Assembly (NCBI RefSeq): GCF_016583985.1
Contig: NZ_NRSD01000001.1
Location: 248,001 to 312,000, forward strand
Direction of reading: 5' to 3'
DNA from: Thiocapsa imhoffii
GTDB taxonomy: Bacteria > Pseudomonadota > Gammaproteobacteria > Chromatiales > Chromatiaceae
Length of the DNA stretch: 64,000 bases
In this document: in pieces, positions 50,188 to 59,805 of the stretch
Numbering within the stretch: the first letter of the stretch is position 1
How the letters are laid out: every line of letters starts with the position of its first letter
Notes under the pieces: generated by a model
The model's database searches: none
Seen by the model: the letters and a program-made list of their open reading frames with translations, nothing else
Told to the model about the DNA's origin: nothing
Position numbers and translations under genes: made by a program

Positions 50188-51465
50188 TCAGTGTGCTGTG
50201 TCGTCGGGTTGTTCCGCCGAGGGTTGCGCGGGTGGTTTGGCGTAAGCGCGCACCAGCGGTCCTAGGGTCATGCCTTGGATCAGAACGGAGAAGACCACGA
50301 TGATGTAGGTCACCGTCAAGATGAGGTCACGCGCCTCCCCGTCCGGCAACGACAGGGCGAGCGCGACCGAGACGCCGCCGCGCAATCCGCCCCAGGTTAG
50401 GATCGCCAGGAACCCGGGCTCGAAATGCCGTTTGCGTCTCAAGAGGCGGAAGGGGAGGCCGACACTGATCCAGCGTGCGCCCAGGACCAAGGGAATCGCA
50501 AGAAGCCCCGCCAGGATGAATTCTCCGGTGATGGTCACCGCCAGCACCTCAAGGCCAATGATCACGAACAGCACGGCATTGAGGATCTCATCGATCAGTT
50601 CCCAAAAATCATCCAGGCGATGGCGGGTCGCTGGCGTCATGGCCCGGCTGCGTCCGCGACTGCCGATGATGAGGCCGGCGACCACAATGGCGATCGGGGC
50701 TGAGACATGCGCGTGCTCGGCGATCGCATAGCCGCTCATGGCGACCGCCAAGGTGATCAAGATCTCAACCTGATACCGTGAGGTGTGCTTGATCATGTAC
50801 AGGGCCAGCGCGCCGATCCCGAAACCGAAGGCGAAGCCACCGAGGATCTCGGTCAGGAAGAGCAGCAGGGTGCCGCCGATGCCAGGGGGATTGTGGCCCG
50901 TCGCGATGCCGACGAGCAGCATGAAGACGACCACGGCGACGCCGTCGTTGAAGAGGGATTCTCCCGTGATCTTCATCTCGAGGGACTTGGGGGCCGCGGC
51001 GTTCTTGAGGATGCCCAGAACAGCGACTGGATCGGTTGGCGAGATGAGCGCGCCGAGGAGCATGCAGTAGATGAACGGGATCCCGAGCCCGAGGCTGTTG
51101 AGCAGGAGCCAACTGCCAGTGCCGATTAGGATGGTGGCCCCAATGACGCTCGCCGAGGCGAGTAACGCGATGGACCAGCGGTGTTTGGCCAGTTCGCGCA
51201 GGTCGACGTGCAGGGCCCCGGCGAACAGGAGAAATCCAAGCATGCCCTGCAACAAGGCCTCGCCAAGATCGATGCTGTCGATCATCTGTTGAAGCTCGAA
51301 CTGCAGACTGTTGGTGCCCGGGATTGGGAGCGTGAGGCCGAGCGAGAAGATCAGGGCGATCAACATCAGTCCGATGGCAGTGGGTAGTTTGAGAAAGCGA
51401 TCGTTCAGCCAACTGAAGAAGGCTGAGAAGCCGATCAAGATCGCAAGGATGTCGAACAATCGCAT
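50188..51465 (-). CDS. Na+/H+ antiporter of the CPA1 (NhaP) family
   Basis: A 425-residue inner-membrane exchanger with about 12 hydrophobic segments. The N-terminus RLFDILAILIGFSAFFSWLN, the region GALISPTDPVAVLGILKNAA, and ITGESLFNDGVAVVVFMLLV contain the CPA1 motifs: SPTDPVA and GESLFNDG, with the Asn-Asp pair and Asp that bind Na+ and H+. The C-terminal cytoplasmic tail is short, without an RCK domain. It would regulate cytoplasmic pH and sodium. The ATG at 51465 is preferred over 51480 since GGGGT lies 8 bases before it. The C-terminal end QPSAEQPDDTAH is polar. Confidence 0.9.
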   Translation of the reverse strand: MRLFDILAILIGFSAFFSWLNDRFLKLPTAIGLMLIALIFSLGLTLPIPGTNSLQFELQQMIDSIDLGEALLQGMLGFLLFAGALHVDLRELAKHRWSIALLASASVIGATILIGTGSWLLLNSLGLGIPFIYCMLLGALISPTDPVAVLGILKNAAAPKSLEMKITGESLFNDGVAVVVFMLLVGIATGHNPPGIGGTLLLFLTEILGGFAFGFGIGALALYMIKHTSRYQVEILITLAVAMSGYAIAEHAHVSAPIAIVVAGLIIGSRGRSRAMTPATRHRLDDFWELIDEILNAVLFVIIGLEVLAVTITGEFILAGLLAIPLVLGARWISVGLPFRLLRRKRHFEPGFLAILTWGGLRGGVSVALALSLPDGEARDLILTVTYIIVVFSVLIQGMTLGPLVRAYAKPPAQPSAEQPDDTAH

Positions 51466-51833
51466 CGTTGAAGACCCCATCAGGATTGCGTGGTCGTGTC
51501 CTGTTGGCAGGACACGGCGGAGGGTCCGGTTGCGTGGCGGTCAGGTCTGCGCGCGCCAGATCCTGGCGGTGTGAGGCGCACCTACTCATCAGGCCCAGCT
51601 CGGACGATCCACGTTTGAATTATGCCCACTTCGCGGCGATTCGGCGCGTCGAGCAATCAGACCCCATGTGAAGCGGCACGCCGCGCGCGCGGATCCGCGC
51701 GCCCAGAAGCGCGGTAGCGTGCCCCGGCCTCGACCAGGTCAAAGAGTGTCGAAGGGATCCTTGACACCCTTTGGTTCGCGGTCTAAAAGGATTACTTACA
51801 GCACTTTGCGCAGGATATCGAGAGCGGCTTGTC

Positions 51834-52292
51834 ATGAATTGCTCAACCATCGCAATCGCCATTGTCATCGGCGCACTGATGCTGCCAGGCTGCGCGACAC
51901 ATCGCCTCAACCCCGCGGATGCCTCGCGCGGCGATGTCGTCCTAGCCGGGTTGTCCCAGGTCGGAACGCCCTATGCGTACGGCGGAACACGCCCAGGTGA
52001 GGGGTTGGATTGCAGCGGCTTGACCTACTATGCCCATCATGTTGCCGGGGTGCGGATTCCACGGGTCTCGCTCGATCAATTCCAGGCGGCGAAACCCGTG
52101 CCGGGACGGCGCCTGCGCCCAGGGGATATGGTCTTTTTCGAGACCGCGCCAGGCCAGTATCACGTCGGTTTGATGGTGGATGATGAGCGTTTCGTCCATG
52201 CCTCTACATCGCGCCGCCAAGTTCGCATCGATCGCCTTAACACACCCTACTGGCAGGCGCGCTATCTTGGCGCGGGCACCTATTTCGATTGA
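51834..52292 (+). CDS. NlpC/P60 lipoprotein (predicted peptidoglycan endopeptidase)
   Basis: A 152-residue protein. The lipoprotein signal ends in the lipobox LPGC with Cys20 (IGALMLPGCATHRLNP), so it should be a lipid-anchored outer-membrane protein. The NlpC/P60 domain covers nearly all the rest, with catalytic Cys in GEGLDCSGLTYYAHH, His in GQYHVGLMVDDERF and a third polar residue (His) in FVHASTSRRQV. By family it cuts the D-Glu-mDAP bond in stem peptides. The ATG at 51834 is selected because it gives the lipobox; the longer frame from 51771 does not. It is divergent from the antiporter. Confidence 0.92.
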   Translation: MNCSTIAIAIVIGALMLPGCATHRLNPADASRGDVVLAGLSQVGTPYAYGGTRPGEGLDCSGLTYYAHHVAGVRIPRVSLDQFQAAKPVPGRRLRPGDMVFFETAPGQYHVGLMVDDERFVHASTSRRQVRIDRLNTPYWQARYLGAGTYFD

Positions 52293-52567
52293 GCCCTGAC
52301 GGATCCCGCGCCTCTGGTGGTCAACGCCAGCGGATCCCGGCCGGGCGTTTCGCGCCAGCGGGGCTAGGCAGGCGTATCGTGATCGTGCGACGCCAAGCGG
52401 AGCGTGGGCTGACAGCCGTGCTCGCGGATCGGAATCCGCGCCGGATCACCCCGCCATGGGGTCTTGTGCTCGCGTTTTGCGAACCAATGTAGCACAATGC
52501 GCGACAGCTTCCGGCTGTACTGGAAGCGCCGCATGTCACCACAACGAAGGTTAAGGAGTTGACAATT

Positions 52568-52936
52568 ATGTCCGATAAGCCACAGAGCACGAGCCGTCGA
52601 GACGCTGTCAAGGTCATGTTGGGAACCGCAGCCGCGATCCCGGTCATCAACCTCGTCGGCTTTGGCACCGCCCGCGCCGAGATTCCAGCGAATGCCGTTG
52701 CTGCCAACGACCCCACCGCGATTGCCCTGAAATATGTCGACGACGCGACCCAGGCTGATCGCGCCGCGGCGAATCGCCCCGGTTTGCCACCGGATGAGCA
52801 GATCTGTGAGAACTGTCAGTTCCACCTCCCCGACGTCGCTGGTGCGACCGAAGAGTGGCATGGCTGCAGCTTGTTCCCCGGCAAGCTCATCAATGTGAAC
52901 GGCTGGTGCGCGTCCTGGACGCTCAAGGCTGGCTGA
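52568..52936 (+). CDS. hip: High-potential iron-sulfur protein (HiPIP)
   Basis: Small periplasmic [4Fe-4S] electron carrier that, in purple sulfur bacteria, reduces the photosynthetic reaction centre cytochrome. The 122-residue precursor has a twin-arginine signal ([20 protein letters not shown]), cleaved after ARA at residue 37. The mature chain is 85 residues with cysteines 80, 83, 100 and 114 of the precursor, i.e. 43, 46, 63 and 77 of the mature protein, as in Allochromatium vinosum. The C-terminus [17 protein letters not shown] is essentially that of the Allochromatium protein. The ATG at 52568 follows AAGGAG by 10 bases. A strong terminator follows, so it is monocistronic or ends its operon. 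Confidence 0.97.
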   Translation: MSDKPQSTSRRDAVKVMLGTAAAIPVINLVGFGTARAEIPANAVAANDPTAIALKYVDDATQADRAAANRPGLPPDEQICENCQFHLPDVAGATEEWHGCSLFPGKLINVNGWCASWTLKAG

Positions 52937-52966
52937 AGCAATCCGCTGATCGTCGAGGCGGTTTAG

Positions 52967-52995
52967 ATCGGGGCCTGCTGGCCCCGATTTGTCTG
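52967..52995 (+). terminator. Rho-independent terminator of the HiPIP gene
   Basis: ATCGGGGCC-TGCT-GGCCCCGAT (9-bp perfect stem, 4-base loop) followed by TTGTCTG, 30 bases after the stop codon. Strong GC stem with a modest T-rich tail. Confidence 0.8.
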
Positions 52996-53103
52996 ACCAT
53001 CTCTCTTTCAAAACGGCCTGAGTTGCGATGGTCTGTCCGCGACGCGGACTGCTGATTGACCCGAATTCATTGTTGAGGGGTTAAGGACTCTTCGGCACAC
53101 CCT

Positions 53104-54006
53104 GTGCATGCACTCTCGTCATCCTTAGGGTCACGAAGCTCCAGTCCCGCCATGCCGCGCTTGCACGAATCCACATCCACGTCTCAATCACTCCCGACGC
53201 AACAGGGCACATCACCGCATGCCGGTGGCGCCATCGGTCCGAACTGGCGCCTCATGGTGTTGCGCGGAATCGTCTGGGGTCTGATCGGGATGATCTATGC
53301 ACCCCTCTTCTCGGGTTTCGTTGAACTTTTCCAACATCTTGGCTTCGGGCATGCGACCTATGTTTTGGCCGCCGCGCTGGCGGGCGCGATCGGCGCCGCG
53401 CTCTACGGCGCACGGGAGGTCGCGCTCATCGCAACCGGGATCGGTGTTCTGGTCGGTGTCTTCATCCTCATGGTTCTCGCCGATCATGTGACCGTCATGC
53501 AGGTCGTGCTCGCGGCCGCGGCAGTGGCCGCCATGGTCGGGATATTGCTCGACTTTCCCGAGCGGTGCTCACGTCACGTGCCCGGTAAAACGCTGGCGGG
53601 ACTGGCTACGGGGGCTTGCTGCGGTGGTTTTCTTGCGCTGGTCGAGCCATTTCACCCTCAGCCCTTCTCCGCCTTTGCGGTGCTGGCCTTCCTCGTGAGT
53701 GTGAACGGTGTCTTGTACGTGGCAACCGTGCGTTGGTGGGTGCGGCTGTCCCGTCGTCTTCACTGCGAGTCACGGCCCTGTTATGTGATCGAATCCCTGG
53801 TGATGGCCACGCTTGCCGGGGTTGCAGCCGGAAGCGTCTGGATGATGATCGGCCCGCTCATCAACCTCGAGATCGGGGTGTGGCAGTCGGCTAGCGCGGC
53901 GATGCACGATCGAATCCCGATGGCGATCCTCGGCGGACTCTTCGGTGGCGCGATTGCCGGGATGTTGCTCGAATACTTTCGGTTTTCCTGGGTGCACGAT
54001 CTCTAA
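53104..54006 (+). CDS. Multi-pass inner-membrane protein of unknown function
   Basis: A 300-residue protein I do not recognise. The first 45 residues are Ser/Thr-rich and soluble; about eight hydrophobic segments follow (for example RLMVLRGIVWGLIGMIYAPL, VALIATGIGVLVGVFILMVL, VMQVVLAAAAVAAMVGILLD, MATLAGVAAGSVWMMIGPLI, AILGGLFGGAIAGMLLEYF). The several Gly/Ala-rich segments with small-residue spacing suggest tight helix packing. The start is uncertain: the GTG at 53104 with AAGGAC upstream or the ATG at 53152. It ends 4 bases before rlmE, so it may be co-transcribed with rlmE-ftsH. No conserved charged residue inside a membrane segment points to a transport mechanism. Confidence 0.65.
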   Translation: MHALSSSLGSRSSSPAMPRLHESTSTSQSLPTQQGTSPHAGGAIGPNWRLMVLRGIVWGLIGMIYAPLFSGFVELFQHLGFGHATYVLAAALAGAIGAALYGAREVALIATGIGVLVGVFILMVLADHVTVMQVVLAAAAVAAMVGILLDFPERCSRHVPGKTLAGLATGACCGGFLALVEPFHPQPFSAFAVLAFLVSVNGVLYVATVRWWVRLSRRLHCESRPCYVIESLVMATLAGVAAGSVWMMIGPLINLEIGVWQSASAAMHDRIPMAILGGLFGGAIAGMLLEYFRFSWVHDL

Positions 54007-54010
54007 CGCC

Positions 54011-54631
54011 ATGGCCAAAACAGCATCCAGTCGAAAATGGCTCGCACGGCAACAGACTGATCCCTATGTCAAACGTGCACAACGTGAGGGCTATCGTTCG
54101 CGTGCGGCTTACAAACTTTTGGAGATCCAGGAGAAGGATCGAATCCTAAGGCCGGGGCTGCGGGTCGTGGATCTTGGGGCCGCTCCGGGCAGTTGGTCGC
54201 AGATCGCGGCCCGTTTGGTTGGCCGCGGCGGTCGAGTGGTGGCCCTGGACCTGCTGCCGATGACACCACTGCCAGGGGTCGTGTTGTTACAGGGGGATGT
54301 CCGTGAGCCGGCGGTCCTCGAGGAATTGGTCACCCAACTCGATGGTGCGCCGCTCGACCTGTTGCTCTCGGATATGGCCCCCAATATTACTGGATTGTCA
54401 GCCGTCGATCAGCCGCGCTCGATCCATTTAGTCGAAATCGCCTTGGAACTCGTGCGAGAACGGTTGCAGCCGGGCGGCGTGTTTGTTGTCAAAGCCTTTC
54501 AGGGCGAGGGCTTCGATCAAATGCTCGCTGACATACGACAGAGCTTTCAACGGGTCGTGACGCGCAAGCCTAAGTCTTCGCGTCCGCAGAGTCGGGAGCT
54601 TTATCTCGTTGCCAAGGGCTTTCATCCTTGA
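54011..54631 (+). CDS. rlmE: 23S rRNA (uridine-2'-O-)-methyltransferase RlmE
   Basis: Methylates U2552 in the ribosomal A loop, a late step of 50S assembly; also called RrmJ or FtsJ. At 206 residues it is normal length. The SAM-binding motif is LRVVDLGAAPGSWSQIA. The K-D-K-E catalytic set is visible: Lys in RAAYKLLEIQEKD, Asp in LLLSDMAPNITG, Lys in FVVKAFQGEG, Glu in SRELYLVAKGF. The ATG at 54011 (MAKTASSRKWLARQQ) is 4 bases after the upstream stop. It is the usual partner of ftsH, which starts 84 bases downstream. Confidence 0.97.
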   Translation: MAKTASSRKWLARQQTDPYVKRAQREGYRSRAAYKLLEIQEKDRILRPGLRVVDLGAAPGSWSQIAARLVGRGGRVVALDLLPMTPLPGVVLLQGDVREPAVLEELVTQLDGAPLDLLLSDMAPNITGLSAVDQPRSIHLVEIALELVRERLQPGGVFVVKAFQGEGFDQMLADIRQSFQRVVTRKPKSSRPQSRELYLVAKGFHP

Positions 54632-54715
54632 GTCGTCGATGCTAGTTTCGCTCGTTCGGCCCAGGCGCCGGTGCGCCGGTCCACAATCAGTCGGGGGCAA
54701 GCTGCCGTGAGTGAC

Positions 54716-56629
54716 ATGGCGAAAAATATACTTCTCTGGGTGGTCATCGCGATCGTGCTGATGTCCGTCTTCAACAATTTCACGACCACACCGACCAGCC
54801 CGCGGACCCTGACCTACTCGGATTTCATCGAGCAGGTCACGCAGGGCGAGGTGAAGGAGGTCACGATCCAAGGGCGGACGATCGAGGGCATCACGTCCTC
54901 CGGTCAACGCTTCACGACCTTCAGCCCAGGTGATGACGGGCTGGTCGGCGATCTGCTGAATCACGATGTTGTGATCAAGGCCACGCCGCCTGAAAAGCAG
55001 TCGGTGCTGATGCAGGTATTGATCAACTGGTTCCCGCTGTTGATCTTGATTGCGATCTGGATCTTCTTCATGCGCCAGATGCAGGGTGGCGCGGGCGGTC
55101 GAGGCGCGATGTCCTTTGGCAAAAGCCGTGCCCGGCTGTTGTCGGAGGACCAAGTCAAGGTCACCTTCCAAGACGTCGCCGGCGCTGAAGAGGCGAAGGA
55201 TGAAGTGACGGAAATCGTCGATTTTCTGCGCGACCCATCCAAATTTCAGAAATTGGGCGGGAAAATCCCCAAGGGCGTACTCATGGTCGGTCCTCCGGGT
55301 ACTGGCAAGACGCTTCTTGCGCGGGCGATTGCCGGTGAGGCAAAGGTACCCTTCTTCACCATTTCGGGCTCGGACTTCGTTGAGATGTTCGTGGGGGTCG
55401 GTGCCTCACGTGTCCGCGACATGTTTGAGCAGGCGAAGAAACACGCCCCCTGCATCATCTTCATCGATGAGATCGATGCCGTCGGACGTCACCGTGGTGC
55501 CGGGCTCGGTGGCGGGCATGACGAGCGCGAGCAGACCTTGAATCAACTCCTCGTCGAGATGGACGGCTTCGAGGGCAACGAGGGTGTGATCGTCATTGCC
55601 GCGACCAACCGTCCTGACGTACTCGACCCCGCGCTGCTGCGCCCGGGACGCTTCGATCGACAGGTGGTCGTGCCCTTGCCCGACGTGCGGGGTCGGGAAC
55701 AGATCCTCAAGGTTCACATGCGCAAGATTCCCGCCGCGGAAGACGTGCGGGCCTCGATTCTGGCGCGTGGAACGCCGGGTTTCTCCGGCGCGGATCTCGC
55801 CAACCTGGTCAACGAGGCCGCACTCTTTGCCGCGCGATCGAACAAGAAAATGGTCGACATGGACGACATGGAAAAGGCGAAGGACAAGATCATGATGGGT
55901 GCGGAGCGTCGCTCCATGGTCATGTCGGATGACGAGAAAAAATTGACCGCCTATCACGAGTCCGGACACGCGATCGTGGGTCGTCTGGTTCCCGATCATG
56001 ATCCCGTGCACAAGGTCAGCATCATCCCGCGAGGGCGTGCGCTTGGGGTGACCCTTTTTCTGCCGGAAGACGACCGCTTCAGCTACAGCAAGCAGCGTCT
56101 GGAGAGCAGCATCTCGAGTCTCTTTGGTGGTCGCTTGGCCGAGGAGCTGATCTTCGGTGCGGAGAGTGTGACCACGGGTGCGCAAAACGACATTCACCGT
56201 GCCACCGAGATCGCCCGCAACATGGTGACCAAGTGGGGCCTGTCGGACAAGCTTGGCCCGCTCACCTACAGCGAGGAGGAGCAGGAAGTGTTCCTCGGCC
56301 ATTCCGTGACGCAACACAAAAGCGTTTCCGATGAGACCACGCATCTGATCGATGAAGAGATTCGCAATGTGATTGAGCGCAATTACGAGCGTGCCCGCAA
56401 ACTCTTGATGGCGAATCTCGACAAGCTGCATGCCATGGCAGACGCCTTGATCAAGTACGAGACGATCGATAGTGGCCAGATCGAAGACATTATGATGGGG
56501 CGCCCGCCTCGCCCCCCAAGTGGTTGGGACGACGATGAGCTGAGTGGCCGTCCAGCCTCCGAGCGTGTCGATCCGACCGTGCCGGAGTCAGGAGACGGCT
56601 CCCTTGGCCGTCCGGCGAGCGAGCACTGA
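54716..56629 (+). CDS. ftsH: ATP-dependent membrane zinc metalloprotease FtsH
   Basis: Membrane-anchored AAA+ protease for quality control; in E. coli it also degrades LpxC and sigma32. Starting at the ATG at 54716 ([20 protein letters not shown]) it has 637 residues; a GTG at 54707 is in frame but family alignment favours the ATG. TM1 (residues 4-21), a periplasmic domain, TM2 ([20 protein letters not shown]). AAA module: Walker [13 protein letters not shown], Walker [17 protein letters not shown] with two Arg ([18 protein letters not shown]). Zinc site HESGH in [14 protein letters not shown], third ligand Asp in [11 protein letters not shown]. The C-terminus is longer than the protease domain needs and ends in a Gly/Pro/Ser-rich tail. 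Gene order rlmE-ftsH-glmM. Confidence 0.98.
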   Translation: MAKNILLWVVIAIVLMSVFNNFTTTPTSPRTLTYSDFIEQVTQGEVKEVTIQGRTIEGITSSGQRFTTFSPGDDGLVGDLLNHDVVIKATPPEKQSVLMQVLINWFPLLILIAIWIFFMRQMQGGAGGRGAMSFGKSRARLLSEDQVKVTFQDVAGAEEAKDEVTEIVDFLRDPSKFQKLGGKIPKGVLMVGPPGTGKTLLARAIAGEAKVPFFTISGSDFVEMFVGVGASRVRDMFEQAKKHAPCIIFIDEIDAVGRHRGAGLGGGHDEREQTLNQLLVEMDGFEGNEGVIVIAATNRPDVLDPALLRPGRFDRQVVVPLPDVRGREQILKVHMRKIPAAEDVRASILARGTPGFSGADLANLVNEAALFAARSNKKMVDMDDMEKAKDKIMMGAERRSMVMSDDEKKLTAYHESGHAIVGRLVPDHDPVHKVSIIPRGRALGVTLFLPEDDRFSYSKQRLESSISSLFGGRLAEELIFGAESVTTGAQNDIHRATEIARNMVTKWGLSDKLGPLTYSEEEQEVFLGHSVTQHKSVSDETTHLIDEEIRNVIERNYERARKLLMANLDKLHAMADALIKYETIDSGQIEDIMMGRPPRPPSGWDDDELSGRPASERVDPTVPESGDGSLGRPASEH

Positions 56630-56640
56630 GGGGCTCCGGG

Positions 56641-58002
56641 ATGTCGGCGCGTCGGTATTTCGGAACGGATGGCATTCGTGGTCGGGTCGGTGAGGGGATG
56701 ATCACGCCCGATTTCGTCCTGAAGCTTGGCTGGGCCGCGGGCCGGGTGTTTGGTCAGGGCAAGGGCGGGATGGTGTTGATCGGTAAGGACACGCGGATCT
56801 CGGGCTACATGTTCGAGTCGGCTTTGGAGGCCGGTCTGGTGGCCGCGGGTGTCGACATCCGTCTGCTAGGGCCGATGACGACGCCGGGTGTGGCCTATCT
56901 AACCCGTACCTTTCGCGCATCGGCCGGCATCGTGATCACGGCTTCGCACAATCCCTATCAGGACAATGGGATCAAGTTCTTTTCTCCGGATGGCGATAAG
57001 TTGCCCGATGCACTCGAGACGGCGATCGAGGCTGAACTCGAGCAACCCTTGCGGACTGTTGATTCAGCGGCGCTCGGAAAGGTCAAGCGCGTTGAGGATG
57101 CAAACGGTCGCTATATCGAGTTTTGCAAGAGCACTGTTCCGCCGCGCATGAACTTTCGTGGGACCAAACTCGTCGTCGATTGCGCACACGGGGCAACCTA
57201 TCACACCGCGCCTCAGGTCTTCGAGGAATTGGGCGCCGAGGTGATCCGGATCGGTGCCGAGCCAGATGGGTTCAATATCAATCGTGGCGTGGGGTCGACC
57301 GCTCCCGAAGCCTGCTGCCGTGCCGTGGTCGCAGCCGGTGCCGATCTCGGGATCGCCTTCGATGGTGACGGTGATCGCGTGTTGATGTGCGATCGCGCGG
57401 GCCACCTGATCGATGGTGACCGCCTCCTCTATATCATCGCAAGAGATCGGCTGGCTGCCGGTACGCTGCGGGGCGAGGTGGTGGGAACCCAGATGAGTAA
57501 CCTTGGACTTGAGCATGCCTTCCAACGGCTCGGGGTCAGCTTCGTGCGCGTCAATGTGGGAGACCGCTTCATTATGGAGCGCCTCAAGGGTGTCGACGGC
57601 ATCCTCGGCGGAGAGCCCTCGGGGCATCTCATCTGTCTGGATCGCACCAGCACCGGGGATGGGATCGTGTCGGCCTTGCAGGTCTTAGTGGCGCTCAAGA
57701 ATCTCGATCTGGATCTTGCTGACCTGGGCCGCGAAGTCCAGAGTTATCCGCAGGTGTTGATCAATGTCCAATTGGATACCCCCGCTGAGGTCGTCGCCGC
57801 GCCCGCTGTGGTGCAAGCGCTGAGCCATGCCGAGGCAGGACTCCAAACCCGTGGTCGGGTCCTCTTGCGTCCTTCAGGAACCGAGCCCCTCGTGCGGGTG
57901 ATGGTCGAGGGCGTTGATGAGGAGGAGGTGCGACAGACCGCCGAGTCACTCGCGGAGGTGGTTCGTACGCATGCGCAGCGCGCCCCGCGTGTCGGCGCCT
58001 GA
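56641..58002 (+). CDS. glmM: Phosphoglucosamine mutase
   Basis: Converts GlcN-6-P to GlcN-1-P for UDP-GlcNAc, feeding peptidoglycan and lipopolysaccharide. At 453 residues it is slightly longer than E. coli GlmM (445). Start motif [15 protein letters not shown]; catalytic phosphoserine in [16 protein letters not shown]; metal loop [14 protein letters not shown]; sugar-binding GGEPSGHLI; phosphate-binding [17 protein letters not shown]. Starts 11 bases after the ftsH stop. In many gammaproteobacteria folP separates ftsH and glmM; it is absent here. Confidence 0.97.
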   Translation: MSARRYFGTDGIRGRVGEGMITPDFVLKLGWAAGRVFGQGKGGMVLIGKDTRISGYMFESALEAGLVAAGVDIRLLGPMTTPGVAYLTRTFRASAGIVITASHNPYQDNGIKFFSPDGDKLPDALETAIEAELEQPLRTVDSAALGKVKRVEDANGRYIEFCKSTVPPRMNFRGTKLVVDCAHGATYHTAPQVFEELGAEVIRIGAEPDGFNINRGVGSTAPEACCRAVVAAGADLGIAFDGDGDRVLMCDRAGHLIDGDRLLYIIARDRLAAGTLRGEVVGTQMSNLGLEHAFQRLGVSFVRVNVGDRFIMERLKGVDGILGGEPSGHLICLDRTSTGDGIVSALQVLVALKNLDLDLADLGREVQSYPQVLINVQLDTPAEVVAAPAVVQALSHAEAGLQTRGRVLLRPSGTEPLVRVMVEGVDEEEVRQTAESLAEVVRTHAQRAPRVGA

Positions 58003-58075
58003 TGTGGCTCGTAGATCAACAGCATCCCGTGCGGCTGATCGGTCTGTTCGGCACGGCTCCGCCTAGGGTTCATCC

Positions 58076-59461
58076 ATGACGGCAACGACCTCGATTCATG
58101 GCATGTGGTCGACACGGCTGGCCTTCATCTTGGCGGCGAGCGGATCCGCGGTGGGTCTTGGAAATATCTGGCGGTTTCCCTACACCGCGGGTGAGTACGG
58201 CGGTGGCGCCTTCGTGCTCGTGTATGTGCTCTGTGTGGCGCTCATCGGGCTACCGATCATGATGGCGGAAATCATGCTCGGGCGGCGAGGCCGGCGCAGC
58301 CCGATCAATACCATGCGCGAGTTGGCGCGTGCAGAGGGGCGTTCCCCAGCCTGGCAGTTGCTTGGTTGGTTGGGCATCCTATCCGGTTTTCTCATCCTAT
58401 CCTTCTATAGCGTCATTGCCGGCTGGACCATGGCCTATGTCTTCCGCGCCGCCAGCGGAATGTTCACCGGTATTGACGCGACAGCCAGTGAGGATTTGTT
58501 CGCGGCACTTGTGGGCGATGCGGAACGCCTCCTGGCTTGGCACACCATCTTCATGGTGCTCGTGGTGCTGGTCGTGGCGCGCGGCGTGGCAGGAGGACTG
58601 GAGAAAGCGGTGCGTGTCTTGATGCCCGCCCTCCTGGTGCTCTTGATTGTCATGGTCGGTTATGGGATGCAGACAGGTTCGTTCGATGCCGCGGTGGCCT
58701 ATCTCTTCGCGCCGGATTTTGGCGAGTTTCGGGGGAAGGCGGGCGAGGCGATCTTGAATGCCATGGGGCAAGCGTTTTTTAGCCTCAGCCTTGGAATGGG
58801 AGCCATCATGATCTATGGCTCCTACCTGAAGCGGGATTCCTCGATCGCACAAAACACCATGTTGGTTGCGGGGTTGGACACATTGGTCGCCATCCTCGCG
58901 GGTCTGGCCATCTTTCCGATCGTGTTCGCCAATGGCCTGGCCCCGGACAGTGGTCCAGGACTTATTTTCCAGACCCTGCCGATCGCATTTGGCGAGATGA
59001 CGGCGGGGGCGCTGTTCGGAATGCTCTTTTTCGTCCTGTTGCTGTTTGCGGCCTGGACGTCAGCCATCTCATTGCTCGAGCCGCTCGTGGCTTGGTTGGT
59101 CGAGAATCTCAATCTGAGTCGCGTCCGGGCATCCATTCTCGGTGGCCTCTCCGTTTGGCTGCTGGGAATCGCTTGTCTGCTATCGTTGAATCTTTGGTCC
59201 GATGTCAAGATCTTCGATAAAGGGTTCCTCGACCTGTTCGATTATTTGACCGCGAACATTCTGCTGCCTTTGGGGGGGATCCTGATTGCAGTCTTCGCTG
59301 GCTGGCTGCTATCTCGCTCCTCGTCAGTCGACGAACTGCAGATGGGCGAGGGACTGGGCTTTCGAATCTGGTGGATCCTCATCCGTTATCTGGCCCCTAT
59401 AGCGGTTGGGGTCGTGATGTTGAATGCCGTCGGATTGTTTGAACTGTTCGAGATTGGTTGA
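58076..59461 (+). CDS. Sodium-dependent transporter of the NSS/SNF family
   Basis: A 461-residue LeuT-fold symporter. TM1 motif: ASGSAVGLGNIWRFPYTAGE followed by YGGGAFVLVY (the unwound GLGNxWRFP that binds substrate and Na+). TM6-8 region: AFFSLSLGMGAIMIYGSYLK (NSS motif FFSLSxGxGxxxxYxSY) and FAAWTSAISLLEPLVAWLVE (Na2 site). About 11-12 membrane segments. It probably takes up an amino acid or similar small solute with Na+; the substrate cannot be read from sequence. Start ATG at 58076, weak AGGG upstream. It follows glmM by 73 bases but is not a usual operon partner. Confidence 0.92.
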   Translation: MTATTSIHGMWSTRLAFILAASGSAVGLGNIWRFPYTAGEYGGGAFVLVYVLCVALIGLPIMMAEIMLGRRGRRSPINTMRELARAEGRSPAWQLLGWLGILSGFLILSFYSVIAGWTMAYVFRAASGMFTGIDATASEDLFAALVGDAERLLAWHTIFMVLVVLVVARGVAGGLEKAVRVLMPALLVLLIVMVGYGMQTGSFDAAVAYLFAPDFGEFRGKAGEAILNAMGQAFFSLSLGMGAIMIYGSYLKRDSSIAQNTMLVAGLDTLVAILAGLAIFPIVFANGLAPDSGPGLIFQTLPIAFGEMTAGALFGMLFFVLLLFAAWTSAISLLEPLVAWLVENLNLSRVRASILGGLSVWLLGIACLLSLNLWSDVKIFDKGFLDLFDYLTANILLPLGGILIAVFAGWLLSRSSSVDELQMGEGLGFRIWWILIRYLAPIAVGVVMLNAVGLFELFEIG

Positions 59462-59805
59462 TGGATGCGGTGACGGTGTGATGGCCCTCGGACGAATGCC
59501 GTGACGCGGGATCGAATCCGTGTGTCGTTTCAGAGGAACCCATGGTGGGGGACGTCATGGTGTCGATGTCATGCGTCCGTGGCTGAGGTTGGATCTCGTT
59601 TGCGATGCCTGGGCGCGTGATTGGACGGGTCGTCACAGACTGTGCCCGCGCGCACCATCCTCGGATCGGACCAGGCTCATGCAATTGCCTGTTTCCGAAC
59701 CGATTGCGCCGAGTTGAACAAAGCGATCAAGGGCTTTTGACTTGGATGATCGACTGACCATTGGCAACGGATCATTGGTCACCACACTCTATACGCGGTT
59801 TCATT
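59462..59805. other. 344-base region upstream of ratA
   Basis: No supported gene. In E. coli smpB and ssrA (tmRNA) lie near ratA; no SmpB reading frame and no tmRNA-like structure is visible here on either strand. No strong promoter pair was found. A TTGACT near 59740 is not matched by a -10 box at usable spacing. Confidence 0.55.

Noticed and set aside
59462..59805. Expected smpB or tmRNA upstream of ratA
   Set aside because: The only sizeable frames lack SmpB motifs, and no Ala-like acceptor or tag-encoding structure is visible.
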